A DNA stretch of 64,000 nucleotides from CAJQLB01 sp905479065 (GTDB taxonomy: Bacteria; Bacteroidota; Bacteroidia; Flavobacteriales; Flavobacteriaceae). The notes beneath the pieces are model-generated. The model was not told where the DNA came from, made no database searches, and saw only the letters and a list, made by a program, of their open reading frames with translations. Where the stretch lies: the NCBI GenBank assembly GCA_943846735.1, contig OX044364.1, forward strand, positions 1,922,001 through 1,986,000, given 5' to 3'. The translations under genes were made by a program, and so were the position numbers. Every line of letters starts with the position of its first letter. Within the stretch, counting starts at the first letter, position 1. Shown in pieces: positions 45,670-55,155 of this stretch.

Positions 45670-46886
45670 CATTTTTCAAAAGTAACTTTTTAAAAATATT
45701 TCTTCTTTTAACTGTCTGTTTTTCTTATTCTCAAAACTCAAAACAACAGGAGTTGGAGAGAAAGAGGCAAGAATATCTTCGTCAAATAAAAAAAATAGAA
45801 ACACTATTATTTCAAGGGAATAAAGAAAAAACCTCGGTAGTTTCTTTGGTTGAAAACCTAAGTTTTAAGGTGACAGTAAGAAAAAATTTGATTGCAATTA
45901 CAAATCAGCAGGCAAACCTTTTGACCAGAGAAATAAATAACAATCAGAAAACAATCACAAAATTGAGAGATCGGTTAACAATTTTAAAGGAAGAATATGC
46001 TTCTATGATTGTTAAGTCCTACAAGAGCAAATCCGAACAAAGCAAGGTGATGTTTTTATTGTCATCAAGTAACTTTCAGCAGGCTTATCGAAGACTTGAG
46101 TATATAAAACAATATGCGCTTTATCAAAAAAAACAAGGTGAACAAATTAAGTCTAAAACAATTGAATTACAAGCTTTAAACCAAAATTTACTATACCAAA
46201 AAAAGGACAAAGAGGCACTTATTAAAGAAAATAAATTAGAAAAAAATAGACTGGAAATTGAGATCGAAGAACAAGAAGCTTTGGTGAGCTCTATTAAAAA
46301 TGACCTAAGGAAATACACATCCCAAATCAAATTAAAACAGCAAGAGATAAGTAAGATTGATAGACAAATAGCAAAAATCATTCGTGATGCGATGGCTGCT
46401 TCTAATGTGAAAGCGGGTAAATCCAAAGGCTCTAAAACCTTTGTTCTAACGCCAGAAGATAAGCAACTTGCTGCAAGTTTTACAGCGAACAAAGGAAAGT
46501 TACCATGGCCAGTAAAATATGGATTAGTGAAGGTAAGGTACGGTATTCAAAAATCTCCAATTGATAGAACGGTACCGATAAAAAGTAATGGTGTTAGAAT
46601 TATCACCAATCAAGGGGAAAAAGTCCGTGCAGTATTTGATGGCGTTATCCATTCTATTTTTATCCCAAAAAACGGGAACAATGCCATACTTATTCAGCAT
46701 GGAAATTATTTTACTGTTTATAAGAACCTTTCTAAGATTCAAGTTCAGAAGGGGCAAAAAGTAACAACAAAACAAGTAATTGGTGAGGTATTAACGAGTA
46801 AAGCTACGGGAGAGGCAATGCTTCAATTCAGTATTTTTAAAAATGGAGATACTCAGAACCCTGCACATTGGATCAATCAAATGTAG
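45666..46886 (+). CDS. EnvC-like murein hydrolase activator (coiled coil plus M23 domain)
   Basis: A 406-residue exported protein: signal peptide (about 1-22), long coiled coil (about 25-245, rich in Lys, Glu and Gln), then a LytM/M23 domain (about 290-400). Most metal ligands are missing: the expected HxH near the C-terminus reads MLQFSIF and the first His region reads IKSNGVRI, so this is probably a non-catalytic amidase activator like EnvC or NlpD. Its start overlaps the DUF4292 gene (ATGA). Confidence 0.88.
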   Translation: MTFFKSNFLKIFLLLTVCFSYSQNSKQQELERKRQEYLRQIKKIETLLFQGNKEKTSVVSLVENLSFKVTVRKNLIAITNQQANLLTREINNNQKTITKLRDRLTILKEEYASMIVKSYKSKSEQSKVMFLLSSSNFQQAYRRLEYIKQYALYQKKQGEQIKSKTIELQALNQNLLYQKKDKEALIKENKLEKNRLEIEIEEQEALVSSIKNDLRKYTSQIKLKQQEISKIDRQIAKIIRDAMAASNVKAGKSKGSKTFVLTPEDKQLAASFTANKGKLPWPVKYGLVKVRYGIQKSPIDRTVPIKSNGVRIITNQGEKVRAVFDGVIHSIFIPKNGNNAILIQHGNYFTVYKNLSKIQVQKGQKVTTKQVIGEVLTSKATGEAMLQFSIFKNGDTQNPAHWINQM

Positions 46887-47079
46887 TACTACGATCAACA
46901 GGGTTGGAAAAGTTATTAGTGTGGTCTTTTACCCCTTCAACCGTATTATGCTTGTCACGATTGAAGACATAAACATGAAAAAAAGAGTGTATCACGTATG
47001 CATGATATTTAAATAAAGAATCCGAAAATTAAATGAAGTTTTTGTAGAATTGAAATTATTAGGGTCGTCATAAATAGTT

Positions 47080-47592
47080 TTACTTTAAAAACAAAGCCTT
47101 CAGTTCAGTTGCATCGTGAGGATTCATCTTTCCTGCTAGCACTAAACTTAATTGTTTTCTTCTAAGAGCCCCTTCAAAACGAGTTTGTTCTTCGGTTGTT
47201 TGGGGGGTTATGGATGGAATTTTGACAGGATTCCCAGCATCATCCACAGCTACAAAAGTATAAATTGCCTCATTTGCCTTTGTTTTTTCACCAGATTCAC
47301 GATCGTCTATCCAAACATCAATATAAACTTCCATAGAAGTTTTGAAAGCGCGAGAAACCTTTGCTTCTACTGTGACAACACTCCCTAAAGGTACCGACTT
47401 ATTAAAAGCAACATGGTTTACAGATGCGGTAACCACAATTCTCCTTGAGTGTCGTCTAGCAGAGATACTTGCTGCACGATCCATCCGAGCTAATAATTCA
47501 CCCCCAAAAAGATTGTTTAATGGGTTTGTCTCACTTGGTAATACCAAGTCAGTCATTATAGTTTTTGAGTCAATGGGATGTTTGATTGTCAT
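47080..47592 (-). CDS. Acyl-CoA thioesterase, hotdog fold
   Basis: A 170-residue thioesterase of the BFIT/YciA class, hydrolysing acyl-CoA to free acid and CoA. The hotdog signature is NPLNNLFGGELLARMDRAASISARRHSRR (about 22-50), with the active-site Asp, and VNHVAFNKSVPLGSVVTVEAKV after it. Cytoplasmic, single gene. Confidence 0.92.
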   Translation of the reverse strand: MTIKHPIDSKTIMTDLVLPSETNPLNNLFGGELLARMDRAASISARRHSRRIVVTASVNHVAFNKSVPLGSVVTVEAKVSRAFKTSMEVYIDVWIDDRESGEKTKANEAIYTFVAVDDAGNPVKIPSITPQTTEEQTRFEGALRRKQLSLVLAGKMNPHDATELKALFLK

Positions 47593-47614
47593 AAAAATCT
47601 AAAATAAATTTAAG

Positions 47615-47622
47615 CAAAGGTA
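47615..47622 (-). promoter_or_regulatory. -7 promoter box of the thioesterase gene
   Basis: The minus strand reads TACCTTTG, perfect TAnnTTTG, 22 bases before the start. The -33 element is not clear. Confidence 0.5.
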
Positions 47623-47652
47623 AGTTGCTTTTGATGATTACAGAAGTAATTA

Positions 47653-48594
47653 TTACTTTAGTTTTTGAACTAAAAGCCATGCGTTTTGATTATGACTTTC
47701 TCTTATTTTATACAGTTCTTTTTGAGCTTCTGTTCTTGAATTGTAACTGGAGTAGACCACTTGATGAAGGCCGTATTTATTAGCACCTATTTTTCGAGCA
47801 TTATATCCTAATTTTTGAAGTTGCTCTAATTTTTTGTCGCAGTTTTCTTTAATTCTAAAAGCACCTGCAACAATATGAAAATCACCATTTTGTTTAGTAA
47901 CGGTGAGTGTTATCGATGGCAATGGATTATCAATAATGAAGGTAGCTTTATTAATTTTAGCATCAATTTCTTTATTTGCTGTTTCTTGGGCAATTTGATT
48001 TTGTTTCTCAATTTGATTTAATTGATAATCCGAAGCTAAATACCCTATGATTCCAAGAGCAACAATAATAATAGCAGCATATTTCTTGTAAGTTTGATAG
48101 GTTGTCTTTTTGTTTAAAACAGATATAGTAGATGCAGTTTTCGCAATTGTTTCAACCTTTTTCTCTTGTTTTGTACGCTGAATCGAAGGGGAGGTAGTTG
48201 GTGCTAATCCAAATGAGGCTGTTAGGAAGTTCACGCTTTCAGCCGGTTCAAAACTAATGTTATTTTCACTATTAAAACTAATAATACCAATATTTGTGAG
48301 CGTTATGGATTCACCCTTATTTAATAGTAGCTCAAATTGCTTTGTTTCTTTTTTGACTTTTTTTAATGCTTGTTCAAAAGAAATGCGTTCAACATCAGCA
48401 ATATAGCCAACTAATAAGCCATCATTATTTTGTAGTTGTTCATTAAATGAAATTACTTTTTTGGGAGGATAAAATGTCTGGTTTTTAATATTGAGGTTCG
48501 CTGAAACTGTTTGAGCGAGAAAGGCACCAAATTCTGGAATTATCACGCATTCATATCGGTAAAGTAAATCGTTAATGTAGGTGTCTAAGTGCAT
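47653..48594 (-). CDS. HU (CCDC81-like) and SPOR domain protein
   Basis: A 313-residue protein with an N-terminal HU/CCDC81-type domain (MHLDTYINDLLYRYECVIIPEFGAFLAQ), one transmembrane helix (about 178-196) and a C-terminal SPOR domain (about 235-312, FHIVAGAFRIKENCDKKLEQL), which binds denuded septal glycan. It therefore probably links cytoplasm to the division-site cell wall. An upstream frame extends to 48636 but a perfect -7 box lies at 48600-48607, so ATG at 48594 (or 48597) is the likely start, giving a leaderless mRNA. It is divergent from dprA. Confidence 0.85.
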   Translation of the reverse strand: MHLDTYINDLLYRYECVIIPEFGAFLAQTVSANLNIKNQTFYPPKKVISFNEQLQNNDGLLVGYIADVERISFEQALKKVKKETKQFELLLNKGESITLTNIGIISFNSENNISFEPAESVNFLTASFGLAPTTSPSIQRTKQEKKVETIAKTASTISVLNKKTTYQTYKKYAAIIIVALGIIGYLASDYQLNQIEKQNQIAQETANKEIDAKINKATFIIDNPLPSITLTVTKQNGDFHIVAGAFRIKENCDKKLEQLQKLGYNARKIGANKYGLHQVVYSSYNSRTEAQKELYKIRESHNQNAWLLVQKLK

Positions 48595-48599
48595 CATAA

Positions 48600-48607
48600 C
48601 AAAGTTA
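48600..48607 (-). promoter_or_regulatory. -7 promoter box abutting the HU/SPOR gene start
   Basis: The minus strand reads TAACTTTG and is followed within a few bases by ATGATG. This decides the start codon and implies a leaderless transcript. Confidence 0.55.
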
Positions 48608-48693
48608 AAAATTTTTGTTGTCTGAAAAAAAAACACGGAGACTATTTATTAACAGTAATTTTTTTTATTTTATACTGATAATCAAACAATTAC

Positions 48694-49797
48694 ATGTTAG
48701 ACGAAGATTTGCTTTTCGCACTGGCTTTACAACGCACACCAAATATTGGAGATATTACCGCTAAAAAACTCATTGCTCATTGCGGGTCATTACAAGGTGT
48801 TTGGAACGAGTCTAAAAAAAACCTTTTAAAGATAACAGGTATTGGATCTTATACCATTAATTATATGAATAAAGGCTCGTTGTTGCATCAGGCAGAAAAA
48901 GAACTTACGTTTATTAAGAATAATCATATTCGAGTGTGTTATTTTGAAAACGATAATTATCCAGCACTTTTGAGGCAGTGTATTGATGGACCTATTCTTC
49001 TTTTTCAAAGAGGTAATATTAGCATTAAAAAGCAACCTGTAATAAGTATTGTTGGTACGCGTAAAATCACCAATCAAGGCGTTGCTAATTGTGAGGCTAT
49101 TATTGAAAGGTTATCACCTTATAATCCTATCATAGTCTCAGGATTTGCTTACGGAGTTGATATTACTGCACAAAAATTTGCAATAAAACATCATTTACAA
49201 ACAATTGGTTGTTTAGCCCATGGGCTAAATCAAATTTATCCTAATGCTCATCGGGAATACATGTCTGCTGTTGAAAATAACGGTGGGTTCTTTACTGATT
49301 TCTGGAGTACTGACAAAATTGAAAGAGCTAACTTTTTGAAGCGAAATAGAATTATTGCTGGCCTTAGTGAGGCTACAATTATAATCGAATCTGCTGAGAG
49401 AGGAGGGAGTTTGGTAACCGCAGATATTGCGAACTCATATAATCGAGAAGTTTTTGCAGTTCCTGGTAGGATTAATGATAGTCAAAGTGTTGGATGTAAT
49501 AATTTAATTAAATTCCAAAGAGCACATTTGCTCTCGTTGGCAGAGGACATACCCTATATTTTAAATTGGAAATTTCAAGCCCGTCATCAACAAAATAACA
49601 GCCTTGTCCCTCACGACTTAGATGCTGATGAGAAGCTCGTTTACAATTTCTTATTAGCCAAGGATAAGGACTCAATTGATAATATAGCGCGCATGTGTCA
49701 AATGCCTATATTTAAAATGTCTTCGCTATTGTTGAACATGGAATTAAAAGGCCTGATCAAGCCGCTTTCTGGGAAATATTTTGAACTAATTAAATAA
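48694..49797 (+). CDS. dprA: DNA-processing protein DprA
   Basis: Single-stranded DNA-binding RecA loader (367 aa) used in natural transformation. An N-terminal helix-hairpin-helix region (about 1-65) precedes the Rossmann-like DprA core, with VSIVGTRKITNQG (about 114), VSGFAYGVDITAQKFA (about 148), and RNRIIAGLSEATIIIESAERGGSLVTA (about 226). A winged-helix C-terminus follows. recA is 9 kb away in the same window, without operon linkage. Confidence 0.96.
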   Translation: MLDEDLLFALALQRTPNIGDITAKKLIAHCGSLQGVWNESKKNLLKITGIGSYTINYMNKGSLLHQAEKELTFIKNNHIRVCYFENDNYPALLRQCIDGPILLFQRGNISIKKQPVISIVGTRKITNQGVANCEAIIERLSPYNPIIVSGFAYGVDITAQKFAIKHHLQTIGCLAHGLNQIYPNAHREYMSAVENNGGFFTDFWSTDKIERANFLKRNRIIAGLSEATIIIESAERGGSLVTADIANSYNREVFAVPGRINDSQSVGCNNLIKFQRAHLLSLAEDIPYILNWKFQARHQQNNSLVPHDLDADEKLVYNFLLAKDKDSIDNIARMCQMPIFKMSSLLLNMELKGLIKPLSGKYFELIK

Positions 49798-49938
49798 TAT
49801 GTTACGGGGATATTGAGCTTGCCTTTTGACGATATTTATTGTTCTTTATCTATATTTTTTCTGTACAATCAATAAATTACTGAACTTGTCTTATAATCAA
49901 ATAGTTAGCATACTTATTTGTCTAAAAATGTCATCCCA

Positions 49939-52900
49939 GTGAATTTTAAGAACCTATTGTTTTCACGTTCGTCATATCTTTGTATTTATTTCATGTTGTT
50001 TTTTATGAGCTTTAGTGCTCATTCACAAACAATTACAGGCGTTTATCCAACAAGAGTCACAGATGGTGTTACTGTGACTATCGAAGGGTCAGATTTTACG
50101 GATACTACTAGAAACTCTATAAGCTTTATCGGTGGGGGAATGGATGTTCAAAATAAGAAGATTGCCCCTGACGGTACAAGGATGTTTTTTGATATAGGTA
50201 AAAGTACTACCACGTTAAATTCAAATCCTTTTAACAGTGCGTCAGAAGATATTTCAAGACAATTACAACTTTCTATTAATGGAACTTTAACCCCTGTTGA
50301 AATCGCTAACGAAGCGTTATTGGTGACTTACATTGCTCCTACCGCTATGATCCATTCTGTTGCTCCTTACACCGAGAATAGTCGTATCAGAGTGAATAAT
50401 AGAATTGAAGAAATATACACTGATTACGGTGGTATTAAAACCTATGCAGATGGCGATGAATTCACAAGAGGGGCTAGTTTTAATTCGACAACTTTTGGAA
50501 GGTGGGAGTTTTTTAACCTCGAATTTCCCGCTACGCCAAGTGGAGTTTTGGTAGAAACTGGAGGCCGTGGAAGAGGTATGTTTATAGGATTTAATAGTTC
50601 AGGTGAATTTGTAGCTAGAGGAGGTGATGGAAGGAGCTTGAGGCCTGACGGCTGTGCAAGACTTGTCTTACCTGCGTCAACCTTTGCCAATAATTCGGGA
50701 GGGAGAATTTTGGTGACATTAGACCCCCGAAACGGTAGTGGTGAGCTTACTTTTCAGTGGGATGAAGACAATGACGGTACTCCAGAAATTAGTACGTCAG
50801 TCATTGCTGGAGCTAATTATCTTGGATATGATACCTTTAGAGAGTGGTCAGGTGGGAATCGAGGTTTTGTTGGAAAATCTAATGGGAATATAGCAGGTTC
50901 TGAAATTTCGGGTACTGCTGATTTTAACGGAACTATTGGTTCTATGACCTTTAGTAATTTTGAAGAAGCACCGATCGCATGGAGGTCCTCTTGGGGAACA
51001 TATTCAAATCAACCTGTTTCTGAAACACCTGATAACCCAATCATTCCTGATAATTACCACGATTTATTAGGATTTAAATATGATGGCGTGGTCTATGCTA
51101 CAGGAGCCAATAATGAGTTGTTAGAGATGTTTTTAGGGAACGAAATTGTTGACGACTTTGGAAATCCTGTCCCTAATCGATATGATCAAACAACATTTAA
51201 GGCATATTCTACCAACGGTGTTCAAAACACTACCGTAGCACAGCACCATATTTTTACAGGTGAATTTGTGGATGGAAAAGAATTGGAAGGTCCCACGGAG
51301 TTTAGAAATAATATAGATCCAGATGACCCAAATTATGAGGCTGCATTTGCTGAAATTAGGGGCTTAAAAATGTTTGATGTTTTGATTGATGGTGAAAATG
51401 GACTCAATATTGGATCTGGGATCAATAATTTGAATCAATCTACTTCGATTCAATTCTTTAGCGGAAATGGAGAGTTTGGTGGCGCATCAGACGATGTTCC
51501 AGATTTGTTGATACCAAACATGGCCGAAGCGGGCGGTACCGATGTTTATTACTATACAGATACTTTAGGGAATGTGATTGGTCGTCCAATTAGTATAAGG
51601 ATAAATAATAGTGACATAAACAATCCTCCATTGTCACATTGGCAAAACGATCAGTATAGGGTGACTTATCCTGGAGTTAGTTTTGATTTAGCAGAGCCTA
51701 TTGAACGTATTTACGGCAGTGCTCAGCAGCGCCCTATGAGACTAATAGCTTTTAAATTACAGGATTTTGGAATTAGTGAGGGAGATGATTCTTTTTCTGG
51801 CTTAGAGAGAATTGAAAATATTAATGCTGGTGCTGGAGGAACAGCTGACATACCATTTTTAGCCTACAATGGGGATACATTTCAGATTAGATCTCCAGAG
51901 GTTATTTCACGTCCAACTCCTCGATCAATTTGTGAGGTCCCCAGTAATATTGATGTAACATTCGAGGTGACAGCAGGAGTTGATGGAGGATTTACAGGAG
52001 ATCCGAACGAAGAACTTACATTTAATTGGTTTAGGTTTAACACTAATTTAAATCAAGAACAAACTGGAGGTACAACCTCTAGTATAACCATAAATAATGT
52101 TGATGTATCTGATCTTGGTCTGTATCGTGTAAGAATAAGCAATTCTTATGGCACTACTATTGTTACGGTACCGATTGAGGAAGGGGGAACACCAGCCATA
52201 TGGGATGGTAGGGTATGGAACTTTCCAAGTGGTTTTATTGCTCAAGGAGAACCTAATCCAGGAAATTTATTAACAGAAGTTGCTGACGAAGATAGAAGAC
52301 TTATTTGGCAAGAGGGATTTGCTATCATGAATGCCGATGTTGTGGGGTGTGATTGTGTTATAGCAGCGGGCAGTCTTGTCACCATATCTAATGAGAAAAC
52401 CTTAAAATTATTTGGTGATATTGTACTAAATCCAGAAGAACCAGAATTGGACGATATGGGAACCCCAACAGGAAACATGAAACCGGCGGGACAATTAAAT
52501 ATTTACGATGGCGCAAGTTTAGTTCAAACTAAGGATATTGATGTGAATAAAAATGAAGGCGACATAGTCATGGAACGTCTTGCTTCAGATATTAATTTGT
52601 ACGACTATATCTATTGGTCTTCACCTGTCGAAGAGTTCGACATTGAAAATTTATCGACTACGCCAAAATATTATTGGAATACAAATACTATGAATTCTAA
52701 TGGGACAGAAGGTAATTGGATAGCGGCGACAGGAGCAATGGAAAAAGGAAGGGGTTATATTGTCCGAGTGCCTTCATCTGAAAATTTCACATCAACTTTT
52801 ACAGGGAAGCCCAATAATGGTAGACAACTTTTAACTGTGCATAAAACGATTAATGGAAACCAGAACGTGGCTGACAAGCATTGGAATTTAATCGGAAACC

Positions 52901-53931
52901 CTTACCCTTCTGCTATTAGTGCACAGGATTTTTTAAATGCTCCTGAAAATGATAAATTAGAAGGTGCTGTTTATATTTGGAGTCGTGCCAATGCTATATC
53001 TGATGCTGCTGCTGATCCTTATTATGACGATTTTTCTTATAATTATCCTGATTCCTACATAACATTTAACAGTACAGGTTCAAACCCTCCAAATTTTAAT
53101 GGGAACATTGCAGCGGGTCAGAGCTTTTTCGTTAAAGTAGATGATGCAAGTTCGGCAGGAGATATTTTATTTAGTAATACAATGCGTTTTGATAATAGTG
53201 GCGATGTGTATGATAATTCTGAATTTTTCAGCCCTCAAATATTGAGTAGAAACGATGAAAAACAACTTATTTGGCTAAGTATGGTTGACGCATCCAATAA
53301 TTCAGCCACAACACTTGTGGGATTTGTTAATGGTGCTACTGAGGGAAGGGATCGATTATATGATGCTTATATGAATAGTTTTAATGAATTACGTTTGTAT
53401 TCACTCCTAGAGGAATCTAAAATGTCAATTCAAGGTTTTCCATTACCACTAGAGGCAGAAGATAAAGTATCACTTGGTGTGGTGACACCAATTTCAGGTT
53501 CTTATCAAATTGCTATTGAAAAGTTACAAGGAAGCATTGTTCTTCATGAAAATACAGACATTTATCTTGAAGATACACTCCTTGAAGTATTTCATGATTT
53601 AAAACAAAGCCCATATTCTTTTACAATAGAAGATGGGGTACTAGATAATCGATTTGTACTAAGATTTAATGCCAACGAATTGTTGTCTACAGATCAAGCT
53701 ACTTTGAATGATACAAATGCTTACATCATAAATAATGAGTTACATGCAAATTCCCAAAGTAATATAAGAGAGATAAAAATTTATGATGTTTCAGGAAAAG
53801 AGGTTGTTCATTTTAAACTCTCAGAAAATCAAATGAATTTTTCAGCTAATTTTCAATTTTCAAAAGGGGTCTATTTCGCCGCTATAAGTTTAGAAAACAA
53901 TCAAATTATAAACAAAAAATTATTAAATTAA
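49939..53931 (+). CDS. Giant secreted protein with IPT/TIG and Ig-like domains and T9SS C-terminal domain
   Basis: An exported protein of about 1330 residues. The signal peptide ends FSAHS before QTITG. An IPT/TIG domain follows (ITGVYPTRVTDGVTVTIEGSDF). A long beta-rich part has no family I recognise. An Ig-like module (TFNWFRFN... to DVSDLGLYRVRISNSYGTT) lies at about residues 660-750. A region with FSxPVE, YYWN, GRGYIVRVP and NLIGNPYPSAISAQDFL is common in T9SS cargo adhesins. The last 80 residues form a T9SS type A-like sorting domain (IREIKIYDVSGKEVVHF, ending NKKLLN). GTG at 49939 is preferred; TTG at 49918 is the alternative. It is a single gene and probably a surface adhesin or matrix protein. 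Confidence 0.82.
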   Translation: MNFKNLLFSRSSYLCIYFMLFFMSFSAHSQTITGVYPTRVTDGVTVTIEGSDFTDTTRNSISFIGGGMDVQNKKIAPDGTRMFFDIGKSTTTLNSNPFNSASEDISRQLQLSINGTLTPVEIANEALLVTYIAPTAMIHSVAPYTENSRIRVNNRIEEIYTDYGGIKTYADGDEFTRGASFNSTTFGRWEFFNLEFPATPSGVLVETGGRGRGMFIGFNSSGEFVARGGDGRSLRPDGCARLVLPASTFANNSGGRILVTLDPRNGSGELTFQWDEDNDGTPEISTSVIAGANYLGYDTFREWSGGNRGFVGKSNGNIAGSEISGTADFNGTIGSMTFSNFEEAPIAWRSSWGTYSNQPVSETPDNPIIPDNYHDLLGFKYDGVVYATGANNELLEMFLGNEIVDDFGNPVPNRYDQTTFKAYSTNGVQNTTVAQHHIFTGEFVDGKELEGPTEFRNNIDPDDPNYEAAFAEIRGLKMFDVLIDGENGLNIGSGINNLNQSTSIQFFSGNGEFGGASDDVPDLLIPNMAEAGGTDVYYYTDTLGNVIGRPISIRINNSDINNPPLSHWQNDQYRVTYPGVSFDLAEPIERIYGSAQQRPMRLIAFKLQDFGISEGDDSFSGLERIENINAGAGGTADIPFLAYNGDTFQIRSPEVISRPTPRSICEVPSNIDVTFEVTAGVDGGFTGDPNEELTFNWFRFNTNLNQEQTGGTTSSITINNVDVSDLGLYRVRISNSYGTTIVTVPIEEGGTPAIWDGRVWNFPSGFIAQGEPNPGNLLTEVADEDRRLIWQEGFAIMNADVVGCDCVIAAGSLVTISNEKTLKLFGDIVLNPEEPELDDMGTPTGNMKPAGQLNIYDGASLVQTKDIDVNKNEGDIVMERLASDINLYDYIYWSSPVEEFDIENLSTTPKYYWNTNTMNSNGTEGNWIAATGAMEKGRGYIVRVPSSENFTSTFTGKPNNGRQLLTVHKTINGNQNVADKHWNLIGNPYPSAISAQDFLNAPENDKLEGAVYIWSRANAISDAAADPYYDDFSYNYPDSYITFNSTGSNPPNFNGNIAAGQSFFVKVDDASSAGDILFSNTMRFDNSGDVYDNSEFFSPQILSRNDEKQLIWLSMVDASNNSATTLVGFVNGATEGRDRLYDAYMNSFNELRLYSLLEESKMSIQGFPLPLEAEDKVSLGVVTPISGSYQIAIEKLQGSIVLHENTDIYLEDTLLEVFHDLKQSPYSFTIEDGVLDNRFVLRFNANELLSTDQATLNDTNAYIINNELHANSQSNIREIKIYDVSGKEVVHFKLSENQMNFSANFQFSKGVYFAAISLENNQIINKKLLN

Positions 53932-54109
53932 ATCCAATTATCAAAATGATGTATCATTACTGTAAATGATGTTAACAGGAGACTTTAGACAAAGAGCTGT
54001 AAAGTAATTATTGTAGAAAAGAGTGATTTTTTCACAATGTAGCAGTTGAAATAATTGCTGTAATCTTCAACGTTAGATTTAGTGATTTACGATTTAAATT
54101 TACGCTATA

Positions 54110-55078
54110 CTAGTACCCAACTCTTGTTCGGACTCTTTTTAAAACCGTATCCGCAACTACTTTTGCTTTTTCTGCTCCAATGGTTAAGGCTTCGTCAATT
54201 TCACTGAGGTTATTCATGTAATGATTGTAGCGTGTTCTTTCTGTCGAGAATTTATCTTTCAAGAGATCAAATAAAGCTTGTTTAGCATGACCATAACCAT
54301 AGCCTCCGCGTTCGTAATTGTCTTTCATTTTGGCAATTTGTTGTTCGTCTGCCACTAGCGTAAAAATAGCAAAGCAGTTACAAGTTTTCCAATCTTTTGG
54401 GTCTTCCAACGGAGTGCTATCTGTAGCAATACTCATGATCTGCTTTCGTAATTGTTTATCTGGTAAAAATAAATTGATAATATTATTTTGACTTTTACTC
54501 ATTTTGCCACCATTGGTTCCAGGGACATACATGGTTTGGTGTTGTATCTCTGCTTCTGGAATCACAAAAGTTTTGCCAATTTTAGCATGAAAGCGTGAGG
54601 CGACATCACGGGTCATTTCAATGTGCTGTAACTGGTCCTTGCCAACAGGAATGATATTTGCATCGTACAATAAAATATCTGCTGCCATTAACATAGGGTA
54701 GGTAAATAGCCCTGAATTAATATCTTCAAGTCTATCAGCTTTATCCTTAAAACTATGCGCCAAGGTTAAGCGTTGATAAGGAAAAAAACAGCTCAAATAC
54801 CAAGCGAGTTCTGTGACTTGCGGAACATCACTTTGACGATAAAAAACAGTGTTATCAATATTTAATCCACAAGCTAACCACGCAGCTGCGGTTGAGTAAG
54901 TATTATGTTTTAATGTTTCAGCATTTTTTATTTGAGTTAAAGAATGCATATCAGCAATAAATAAAAAAGATTCATTGTCTACGTCATTACTCATTTTAAT
55001 CGCAGGAATAATCGCCCCTAAAAGATTTCCTAAATGAGGTGTTCCTGTGCTTTGAACTCCAGTCAGTATTCTTGCCAT
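54110..55078 (-). CDS. trpS: Tryptophanyl-tRNA synthetase
   Basis: Class I aminoacyl-tRNA synthetase (322 aa) charging tRNA-Trp. The HIGH-like motif reads TGTPHLGN (12-19) and the KMSKS loop reads GGKMSKSQNN (about 196-205). Length and motifs are standard for bacterial TrpS. Confidence 0.97.
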   Translation of the reverse strand: MARILTGVQSTGTPHLGNLLGAIIPAIKMSNDVDNESFLFIADMHSLTQIKNAETLKHNTYSTAAAWLACGLNIDNTVFYRQSDVPQVTELAWYLSCFFPYQRLTLAHSFKDKADRLEDINSGLFTYPMLMAADILLYDANIIPVGKDQLQHIEMTRDVASRFHAKIGKTFVIPEAEIQHQTMYVPGTNGGKMSKSQNNIINLFLPDKQLRKQIMSIATDSTPLEDPKDWKTCNCFAIFTLVADEQQIAKMKDNYERGGYGYGHAKQALFDLLKDKFSTERTRYNHYMNNLSEIDEALTIGAEKAKVVADTVLKRVRTRVGY

Positions 55079-55102
55079 TTCGTTTTATTGTGAAAATTAA
55101 AG

Positions 55103-55133
55103 CAAAGGTAATTTTTTTGACCCAATAGCTCAA
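55103..55133 (-). promoter_or_regulatory. trpS promoter
   Basis: On the minus strand TTG (55133-55131), a 20-base spacer and TACCTTTG (55110-55103), 24 bases before the start. It overlaps the divergent plsC promoter. Confidence 0.65.
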
Positions 55134-55150
55134 TTATTTTAGTAGTTTTG
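55116..55150 (+). promoter_or_regulatory. plsC promoter, nearly leaderless
   Basis: TTTG at 55116-55119, a 23-base spacer and TAGTTTTG at 55143-55150. The ATG follows after only 5 bases. It overlaps the trpS promoter on the other strand. Confidence 0.6.
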
Positions 55151-55155
55151 ACATA

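Noticed and set aside
46887..47079. Small RNA or terminator between the EnvC-like and thioesterase genes
   Set aside because: No stem with a T-run and no promoter box could be paired there.
48595..48636. Longer N-terminus of the HU/SPOR protein
   Set aside because: The extra residues (MFFFQTTKIFNFV) lie across a perfect -7 promoter box and precede the conserved MHLDTYI start.
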